A stretch of DNA of 6,412 bases, taken from the NCBI GenBank assembly GCA_016935595.1, contig JAFGQQ010000229.1:1-6412 (forward strand). Direction: 5' to 3'. Below are positions 1-5,018 of this stretch, in pieces. Below the pieces are notes generated by a model. It did not search any database. It saw nothing but the letters and a program-made list of their open reading frames with translations, and was not told where the DNA came from. Each line of letters begins with the position of its first letter. Within the stretch, counting starts at the first letter, position 1. Made by a program: the position numbers and the translations under genes. The DNA comes from Bacteroidales bacterium (GTDB lineage: Bacteria; Bacteroidota; Bacteroidia; Bacteroidales; UBA10428).

Positions 1-1
1 A

Positions 2-589
2 GCTTTTATTGAATATATTCCTGCAGAAAACGCATGGGCTCCTGTCGAAGCTCCCGGTTATACTTACATTGATTGCTTTTGGGTATCAGGAAAGTATAAA
101 GGCCATGGTTTTGGGACAAAATTGCTCGAAGAATGTGAAAATAATGCTAAAGACAAAAACGGGTTGGTCATTCTTTCGAGTAAAAAGAAAATGCCTTTTT
201 TATCAGATAAAAAATATTTAATAAAAAAAGGCTTTAAAGTTTGTGATTTTTCGCCACCTTATTTTGAGTTATTGGTAAAAAAGTTCAAAGATGCACCTCA
301 GCCTAAATTTAAAAGTAGTGTAAAAGCAGCAAAATGTGACGAAAAGAAAGGATTGGTTTTTTATTATTCAAACCATTGTCCGTTTATGGAACCCTGGATC
401 AATAGAATTTCAAAATATGCCGAAAGTAAAGGTTTCAAAATCAAGGTAATTCTGATTTCAGACAAATCAGAAGCTCAAAACGCTCCGTCTCCGTTTACTA
501 ATTGTAGCATTTTTTACAAAGGAAATTTTTTAACCCATGAATTAACAGTAGAATCTAAATTTGATAAGTATCTCGAAAAAATTAAATAA
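2..589 (+). CDS. GNAT N-acetyltransferase with C-terminal YoaP-type domain (5' end missing)
   Basis: The reading frame is already open at the window edge, so the N-terminus is missing; 195 residues are visible. Visible residues 30-39 (G-K-Y-K-G-H-G-F-G-T) match the acetyl-CoA pyrophosphate loop of GNAT enzymes (R/Q-x-x-G-x-G/A, with K31 in the first position). A YoaP-like C-terminal domain follows: a beta strand leading into Y-S-N-H-C-P-F (C126), and near the end P-S-P-F-T at 162-166, then F-Y-K-G-N-F and T-H-E (178-180). I recall this arrangement from Bacillus YoaP relatives, which are about 250 residues, so roughly 50 residues are probably off the edge. The family is thought to acetylate an amino group on an unknown substrate in the cytoplasm. 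An internal ATG at 122 is not a credible start because it would delete the acetyl-CoA loop. The next gene begins 11 nt after the stop, suggesting cotranscription. Family assignment is firm; substrate is unknown. Confidence 0.85.
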   Translation, partial: AFIEYIPAENAWAPVEAPGYTYIDCFWVSGKYKGHGFGTKLLEECENNAKDKNGLVILSSKKKMPFLSDKKYLIKKGFKVCDFSPPYFELLVKKFKDAPQPKFKSSVKAAKCDEKKGLVFYYSNHCPFMEPWINRISKYAESKGFKIKVILISDKSEAQNAPSPFTNCSIFYKGNFLTHELTVESKFDKYLEKIK

Positions 590-600
590 ATTTGGGCGTT

Positions 601-1242
601 ATGGAAATAGTCAAAGATTTATTTAATCAGAGTATAGAATTTAAGGAGATTGCCAATTTGGCTATTGAAAATAGTAATATTCTGGAAGAATTAATAGCCG
701 GAATTTCAACTTCAAATAGAGATAATGAATTAAGGTTCAAATGTCACCAGATTTTATTGATAGTCAGCGAAAAAGCGCCTGATTTATTATATAAATACTG
801 GGATTTTTTTGTGAGTTTAATTGAGAGTAAAAATGCATTTCATAATATGAATGGAATGTATATGATTGCCAATCTTACGAAAATTGATCATAATAACCGG
901 TTTGATGAAATTTTTGATAGTTTTTTCGATTTATTATATAATAAAAAAGTATCGGTTGCCGGACATACTGCGCTTAATTCATTAAAAATTGTTGGTGCAA
1001 AACCAAATTTACTGCCTGCTGTTATTGAAAGGTTTTTGAATTATGATATAAAAAGCAATGAAGTAAAACAGAAAGAACTGGTAAAAGCGTACATTATAGA
1101 ATTTTTTGATAGTATTTATAAAGATGCTGAAAACAAAAGCGAAATCATGGAATTTGTTAAAAATCAATTAGAAAGTGATAGCCCAAAGACCCGTGAAGCT
1201 GCTAGCAAATTTGTTCAAAAATATAATAATTCAACAAAATGA
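601..1242 (+). CDS. HEAT-like helical repeat protein, first of a tandem pair
   Basis: This 213-residue protein is predicted to be almost all helical, without signal peptide, membrane segment or catalytic motif. Repeated amphipathic helix pairs, with stretches such as S-E-K-A-P-D-L-L and M-I-A-N-L, resemble HEAT/ARM-type solenoids, which normally act as protein-binding scaffolds. I chose the ATG at 601; an in-frame TTG at 592 would add three residues (M-G-V) but has no ribosome-binding site to favour it. The gene follows the acetyltransferase by 11 nt, and its TGA stop overlaps the start of the next gene (ATGA, 1239-1242), so translation of the pair is probably coupled. It aligns by eye over much of its length with the next gene, so the two look like an old tandem duplication. 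The repeat fold is inferred from helix pattern, not from a profile match; binding partner and function are unknown. Confidence 0.75.
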   Translation: MEIVKDLFNQSIEFKEIANLAIENSNILEELIAGISTSNRDNELRFKCHQILLIVSEKAPDLLYKYWDFFVSLIESKNAFHNMNGMYMIANLTKIDHNNRFDEIFDSFFDLLYNKKVSVAGHTALNSLKIVGAKPNLLPAVIERFLNYDIKSNEVKQKELVKAYIIEFFDSIYKDAENKSEIMEFVKNQLESDSPKTREAASKFVQKYNNSTK

Positions 1243-1871
1243 CTTTACTCGAGCAGTTAATTCAGAATAAAGGAACAGTATCTTCTGCTTTAGGCAAACA
1301 ACTGGCAAAAGATGTTTTAAATGGTCGAACCGACATATTAAAAGAAGCAATAAAACTTTTACATTATGATTCAAAAAATGTTAGGAGCGGGGCGTCAAAG
1401 ATAATTGAAAAAGTTGCTGAGGAAAAACCCGATTTAGTAGCTGAGAATATTGATGTTTTTGTTGAAGCGTTAAATTATTCCGAACCACAAACCAGGTGGA
1501 TGATGATTCATACAATTGCCCTTTGTGCCCGGTTAAAACCCGATGAAGCATTTGAGATTTTTGATGAGGTTATAAAATATTTAGATCCGAAAGAAGGCAC
1601 AGTGTTAAAAGACAGGGCAATTACATATTTGGGATATATTGGAGCAATATCTGTATGCTATTGTGAAAAAGCATATCCTTATTTAATTCAAGCCGTAAAA
1701 ACATGTCCTAACCGAATTACTCGAATATTTGAAAGCATATATAGGATGGCAGACATGCTCTCTGAAAATTTGAAAGAAGAATTAAAGCAAAAAGTTCATT
1801 TATATATTAATAAAGGTTCTCCTTCTGAAAAGAGTTGGGCAAAAAAATTATTGAAATCTTTAAGTGATTAA
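1239..1871 (+). CDS. HEAT-like helical repeat protein, second of a tandem pair
   Basis: A 210-residue, helix-rich cytoplasmic protein with no signal peptide or membrane segment. Helical units are visible around residues 30-60 (D-I-L-K-E-A-I-K-L-L then V-R-S-G-A-S-K-I-I-E-K-V), 70-105 and 115-140, the spacing expected of HEAT-like repeats. It aligns with the upstream protein: E-E-K-P-D-L-V here against E-K-A-P-D-L-L there, F-E-I-F-D-E-V against D-E-I-F-D-S-F, and both then reach a conserved G-A after a helix. The start codon lies inside the stop region of the upstream gene (ATGA), with no Shine-Dalgarno sequence, as expected for coupled translation. It is the last gene of this unit: 183 nt without a gene follow. 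No clear T-tailed terminator hairpin is visible after the stop. A scaffold or adaptor role is inferred from the fold only; no specific function can be given. Confidence 0.78.
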   Translation: MTLLEQLIQNKGTVSSALGKQLAKDVLNGRTDILKEAIKLLHYDSKNVRSGASKIIEKVAEEKPDLVAENIDVFVEALNYSEPQTRWMMIHTIALCARLKPDEAFEIFDEVIKYLDPKEGTVLKDRAITYLGYIGAISVCYCEKAYPYLIQAVKTCPNRITRIFESIYRMADMLSENLKEELKQKVHLYINKGSPSEKSWAKKLLKSLSD

Positions 1872-1901
1872 TCTCAAAATATGTTAAAAAATCTTCTAAA
1901 G

Positions 1902-1932
1902 TTTGTTCTTTAAATTAAGAGAATTATTTTTA
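1902..1932 (+). promoter_or_regulatory. Candidate Bacteroidota-type promoter
   Basis: TTTG at 1902-1905 is followed after 19 nt by TATTTTTA at 1925-1932, which matches five of the six fixed positions of the Bacteroidota -7 element TAnnTTTG (last base A instead of G). The predicted transcription start would lie near 1936-1940, directly before the palindrome, leaving a leader of about 115 nt. An alternative -7 element, TATATCTG at 2011-2018, is also close to consensus, but has no TTTG at a suitable distance upstream (TTG at 1995-1997 is too near). In such AT-rich DNA chance matches are common, so this is a proposal only. Confidence 0.35.
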
Positions 1933-1939
1933 CACGTTT

Positions 1940-1960
1940 TTTTAAGTGAATCACTTAAAA
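1940..1960 (+). promoter_or_regulatory. Perfect 21-bp palindrome, likely operator
   Basis: The arms ttttaagtga (1940-1949) and tcacttaaaa (1951-1960) are exact reverse complements around a single A at 1950. The odd-length, tightly spaced symmetry fits a binding site for a dimeric regulator better than an RNA hairpin, because only weak A/T pairs would remain after opening a loop. No T-run follows on either strand, which argues against a terminator. It lies just after the proposed promoter and about 95 nt before the hdrA-like start, where a bound repressor could block transcription. A nine-base copy of one arm (tttaagtga) occurs at 1859-1867 and could be an accessory half-site or chance. Confidence 0.5.
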
Positions 1961-2013
1961 CCAATTAAGAAATACGATATCTAAGTAAATAAAATTGGAT
2001 TTATAATAACTAT

Positions 2014-2031
2014 ATCTGATTTCACTCAGAT
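2014..2031 (+). repeat. Short inverted repeat in the leader of the hdrA-like gene
   Basis: atctga (2014-2019) and tcagat (2026-2031) are exact reverse complements separated by six bases. The repeat lies 23 nt before the ATG at 2055 and overlaps the alternative -7 element. It could form a small 6-bp hairpin in the transcript near the ribosome landing site or be a weak protein-binding site. With six-base arms, chance is a serious alternative. Confidence 0.3.
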
Positions 2032-2054
2032 TAAATGTATTTATAAGTTTTATT

Positions 2055-3857
2055 ATGTTAGTAAAAACAGGAATTTATTTCATTGAGCCAATTAGATTTA
2101 GTGGGGGAATAATAAATTATGAAGAAGTAATTAATTACGCCCGTAATATTTCTCTTGTTTCTATAATTTGGAAATCAAGTGAATTTAGGCTTTCCGATCC
2201 TGAAGATTTTGCAATTATTTTAAAAAAGAATGAAATTCAACGCCTTATTATTGCAGGAGAAACTCCAGGAATGGAAAAGACTTTTTTTGCCAGGGCTATG
2301 GTTATTGCCGGTAATAAACCTGAAAATGTTATGCTGGCTTCTTTCAGGGAACATGGTGTTTACAATAAAAATGATACCGATTTAGCAAAAGCTGTCATCG
2401 CCTGTGCAGTACATAATGTTCCGTTTGAAAAAGCTTCGACAATAATTAATAATTATGTAAATCCAGCTACTCTAATAATTGGTGGTGGCATTGCCGGAAT
2501 ACAGGCTTCCTTGGAAATTGCCAATGCCGGCCAAAAGGTATATCTCGTTGAAAAAACCGGAACCATTGGCGGATATATGGCAACTTTCGATAAAACTTTT
2601 CCGACACTCGATTGTGCTGCATGCATATTAACACCTAAAATGGTTGAGGTTGGACAACATCCTAATATTGAACTTTTTACTTATAGTGAAGTAAAGAATA
2701 TTTTAGGGGTTCCAGGGGATTATAAGGCAAAAATTCTTAAAAAAGCTAGATTTGTCAACCAATCAACCTGTATTGGATGTGGCACCTGTGCAGAAAAATG
2801 TCCATCCAAAGTTCCAAGTGAATTTGATGCAAAAACTACCCTGCGAAAAGCAATTTATATTCCATTCCCTCAGGCTGTTCCAAATAAATACCTGATTGAC
2901 GCAGACAATTGTACAAAAATTACCCAGGATAAGTGCGGTGTTTGCGCAAAAGTTTGTCCGGTGCCTGATTGTATTAACTATGAAGATAAGGATGAAGAAA
3001 TTGAAGTTTCAATTGGTAATATTATTCTTGCTACAGGTTATAAACCATTCGATGCAACCCGTGATGATCGCTTCGGTTATGGTAAATTACCGAATGTCTT
3101 AACATCGTTGGAATTCGAACGACTCGTAAATGCTTCGGGCCCAACAGATGGTAATATTTATTTCAGAACGCAGGACAAAAAAGGCAACTGGATTTTTCGA
3201 CCGGAAGGAGATATGCCCGAACGTATTGCAATTATTCATTGCGTGGGCAGTCGTGATGAAAACTTTAATAAATACTGTTCAAAAGTTTGCTGTATGTATT
3301 CTTTAAAACTGGCTCACCTGGTAAAAGAAAAAATACCTGATGTTGAAGTTTTTGAGTATTACATAGATATTCGTGCTTTTGGTAAAGGTTATGAGGAATT
3401 TTATAAGCGAATTGAGGAGGAGGGAGTAGAAATAATTCGTGGACGGACAGCTAAAGTTGAAGATAAAAATGGCAGACTTTGGTTAAGGAGTGAAGACATC
3501 GAAGGAGGAAAGCTCATTGAGCAAGAGGTTGATATGGTTATCCTGGCAGTTGGACTTGAACCGCGTGAAGATGCTATAAAAATTGCCGAAATGGCAGGTA
3601 TTTCGCAAACCGAGGATGGTTGGTTTATAGAATCTAATTATATTAGCAATCCCACCGGCACTTTAAAAGGTGGAATTTTTATTGCAGGCGTATGTCAGGG
3701 CCCAAAAGATATTCCCGATACCGTTGCACAGGCATCGGCTGCTGCTTCAAAAGTATTGCAAAGTATTATGAGCAGTAAGATAATTAATAATTTAAAAGAT
3801 ACTGATTTAAAAGAAATTGAATCAAATATTTCAAAACTCATAAGAATAAATGAGTAA
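2055..3857 (+). CDS. HdrA-like FAD/iron-sulfur oxidoreductase subunit with inserted ferredoxin domain
   Basis: A 600-residue cytoplasmic flavoprotein of the heterodisulfide reductase subunit A / QmoA-QmoB family. Residues 1-130 form the N-terminal domain, but its four cluster cysteines are replaced (I10, P12, L46, E69 align with C11, C13, C46, C71 of the gene at 5019). The FAD-binding thioredoxin-reductase-like fold starts with G-G-G-I-A-G at 143-148, followed by the HdrA motif L-D-C-A-A-C-I-L (C187, C190). A ferredoxin domain is inserted at about 222-318, with C239-x2-C242-x2-C245-x3-C249-P and C286-x7-C294-x2-C297-x3-C301-P, enough for two [4Fe-4S] clusters. C396-x11-C408-x3-C412-C413 is the HdrA motif thought to bind a cluster near the flavin. 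G-G-I-F-I-A-G then C-Q-G-P at 539-550 closes the FAD fold. It lacks the C-terminal ferredoxin of methanogen HdrA. Its stop overlaps the next start by 8 nt, so it is probably the first gene of a quinone-linked electron-transfer operon. The start has no Shine-Dalgarno sequence. Confidence 0.92.
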   Translation: MLVKTGIYFIEPIRFSGGIINYEEVINYARNISLVSIIWKSSEFRLSDPEDFAIILKKNEIQRLIIAGETPGMEKTFFARAMVIAGNKPENVMLASFREHGVYNKNDTDLAKAVIACAVHNVPFEKASTIINNYVNPATLIIGGGIAGIQASLEIANAGQKVYLVEKTGTIGGYMATFDKTFPTLDCAACILTPKMVEVGQHPNIELFTYSEVKNILGVPGDYKAKILKKARFVNQSTCIGCGTCAEKCPSKVPSEFDAKTTLRKAIYIPFPQAVPNKYLIDADNCTKITQDKCGVCAKVCPVPDCINYEDKDEEIEVSIGNIILATGYKPFDATRDDRFGYGKLPNVLTSLEFERLVNASGPTDGNIYFRTQDKKGNWIFRPEGDMPERIAIIHCVGSRDENFNKYCSKVCCMYSLKLAHLVKEKIPDVEVFEYYIDIRAFGKGYEEFYKRIEEEGVEIIRGRTAKVEDKNGRLWLRSEDIEGGKLIEQEVDMVILAVGLEPREDAIKIAEMAGISQTEDGWFIESNYISNPTGTLKGGIFIAGVCQGPKDIPDTVAQASAAASKVLQSIMSSKIINNLKDTDLKEIESNISKLIRINE

Positions 3858-4998
3858 AAATATGGCTGAAAGAGTTGATGCAAATTTAATTAAAGAAGTC
3901 GAAAAATTTGGAAAGGGCGGATGGAACGATTGTTTTCATTGCGGAAATTGCACTGCAACATGTCCGCTAACTGAGCAGGGTTTTCTCTTCCCCAGGAAAA
4001 GCTATGGCGATATACAGATGGGTTTAAAAGATTCTCTTTCATCCAGCATCGAACCCTGGCTGTGTTATTATTGTGGGGAATGTTCAACAAAGTGTCCGCG
4101 TGATGCAAACCCTGCTGAAACCATGATGATCTTAAGGCGATATCTTACCGCAGTATATGATTGGACGGGGTTATCAAAAAAATTTTACACTTCACACTGG
4201 TTAGAATTTATTGCGATTTTGGTGATTGGTGCAATCGTAGCACTCATGTTTAGTGTTTTTAATCCTAATGGAATTGTTACTGAACTTAATGCAAGCGGAG
4301 GAGTTAAATTAAATGAAATGTTTCCTGTTCACTGGGTACATTTGGGCGACTTAATAATGGCAGCAGGTATTGGCGGACTGCTTATTACCAATATATTCCA
4401 TATGTGGTATCTGGTAATTTTAAGGGATAAATCCATAAAAATTTCTTTAAAATCATACATCATTGGAATTAAAGACCTTATACTTCATTTTGCAACACAA
4501 AAAAGGTTTAACAAATGTGACGATAAAAAATACTGGTTTTCCCACTGGTTTTTAATGACAAGTTATGTAATTATGTTCACCATGATTGTTGGCTTCTTAC
4601 CATGGTTTCAGACAGAAAAAATCCATGCATGGTTTCATCCGCAACGTATATTGGGATATTATGCAACATTAGGGCTATTTGTTGGTTTGTTTTATTTTTT
4701 TAGAGGAAGAATTAAAAGAGACAAAGAGATTTTTAAATTCAGTCATTTAACCGACTGGTTATTTATTATTTTATTGTTTTTAACCACGCTTACCGGTATT
4801 TTATTGCATTTTTTCAGAATTAACGGAATGCCTTATGCAACCTATTATATGTATATTATTCATTTATCGGTTCTGGTTCCTATGCTGGTTATTGAAGTTC
4901 CGTTTTCAAAGTGGTCGCATTTGGCATATCGTCCTTTTACAGTATATTTTTCATATTTAAAAAAAAATGCAATCATTAAAAAACTATCAGAGAATTAA
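3850..4998 (+). CDS. QmoC-like subunit: HdrC two-cluster ferredoxin fused to HdrE-type membrane cytochrome b
   Basis: A 382-residue fusion protein. The N-terminal HdrC-like part binds two [4Fe-4S] clusters: C28-x2-C31-x2-C34-x3-C38-P and C72-x2-C75-x2-C78-x3-C82-P. From residue 116 it becomes a membrane domain with about six hydrophobic segments (roughly 117-137, 164-191, 230-252, 266-285, 301-322, 332-350), of the NarI/DsrM/HdrE cytochrome b type. Candidate haem b ligands are H184, H232, H320, H338 and H357; which ones bind haem cannot be fixed by eye. Length and layout match QmoC of sulfate reducers (about 390 residues), which passes electrons between the HdrA-like subunits and menaquinone. 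The CCG cysteine motifs of the HdrB catalytic subunit are absent, so this is not a heterodisulfide reductase by itself. The chosen ATG at 3850 overlaps the upstream stop (ATGAGTAA); a second ATG at 3862 would remove four residues and is equally possible. The next gene starts 20 nt downstream. Confidence 0.92.
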   Translation: MSKNMAERVDANLIKEVEKFGKGGWNDCFHCGNCTATCPLTEQGFLFPRKSYGDIQMGLKDSLSSSIEPWLCYYCGECSTKCPRDANPAETMMILRRYLTAVYDWTGLSKKFYTSHWLEFIAILVIGAIVALMFSVFNPNGIVTELNASGGVKLNEMFPVHWVHLGDLIMAAGIGGLLITNIFHMWYLVILRDKSIKISLKSYIIGIKDLILHFATQKRFNKCDDKKYWFSHWFLMTSYVIMFTMIVGFLPWFQTEKIHAWFHPQRILGYYATLGLFVGLFYFFRGRIKRDKEIFKFSHLTDWLFIILLFLTTLTGILLHFFRINGMPYATYYMYIIHLSVLVPMLVIEVPFSKWSHLAYRPFTVYFSYLKKNAIIKKLSEN

Positions 4999-5003
4999 TT
5001 TGC

Positions 5004-5007
5004 TGGA
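5004..5007 (+). promoter_or_regulatory. Shine-Dalgarno-like site before the second hdrA-like gene
   Basis: GGAG lies 11 nt before the ATG at 5019, in the 20-nt gap after the QmoC-like gene. It supports that start, and it is the only start in the window with a recognisable ribosome-binding site. Spacing is slightly long. Confidence 0.4.
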
Positions 5008-5018
5008 GATTGATTAAC

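Larger units (their letters stand above)
1872..2054 (+). other. Intergenic regulatory region upstream of the hdrA-like operon
   Basis: This is the only sizeable non-coding stretch in the window, and it is markedly AT-rich. It separates the acetyltransferase/HEAT genes from the redox operon. It contains a candidate promoter, a perfect palindrome and a weaker inverted repeat, each listed separately. A 5-nt-arm hairpin (taaag/cttta at 1897-1901 and 1908-1912) is too weak and lacks the following T-run expected of a terminator, so transcription termination after the HEAT genes is not explained. No small ORF or RNA gene is apparent. Confidence 0.7.

Noticed and set aside
9..221. 70-codon plus-strand frame at the left edge
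   Set aside because: It overlaps the acetyl-CoA loop of the acetyltransferase in a different frame; only the other frame gives a recognisable protein.
1940..1960. Palindrome read as a Rho-independent terminator
   Set aside because: The hairpin would be nearly all A/T with a minimal loop, and no T-run follows it on either strand; the T-run precedes it on the plus strand.
1940..1960. Palindrome read as a Rex or CRP/FNR box
   Set aside because: GTGA and TCAC are separated by one base rather than the six expected for CRP (TGTGA-N6-TCACA) or the spacing of Rex sites (TTGTGA-N6-TCACAA), so neither assignment is supported.
2896..3102. 68-codon plus-strand open frame in another frame
   Set aside because: It sits inside the conserved ferredoxin insertion of the HdrA-like gene and has no independent support.
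3695..4108. Two minus-strand open frames (3695-3883 and 3890-4108)
   Set aside because: Both are antisense to the end of the HdrA-like gene and to the cysteine motifs of the QmoC-like gene; they are shadows of conserved coding sequence.
2055..4998. Genuine CoB-CoM heterodisulfide reductase of a methanogen
   Set aside because: No HdrB CCG domain is present in the visible genes, the membrane subunit is a QmoC-type HdrC-HdrE fusion, and the neighbouring genes look bacterial.
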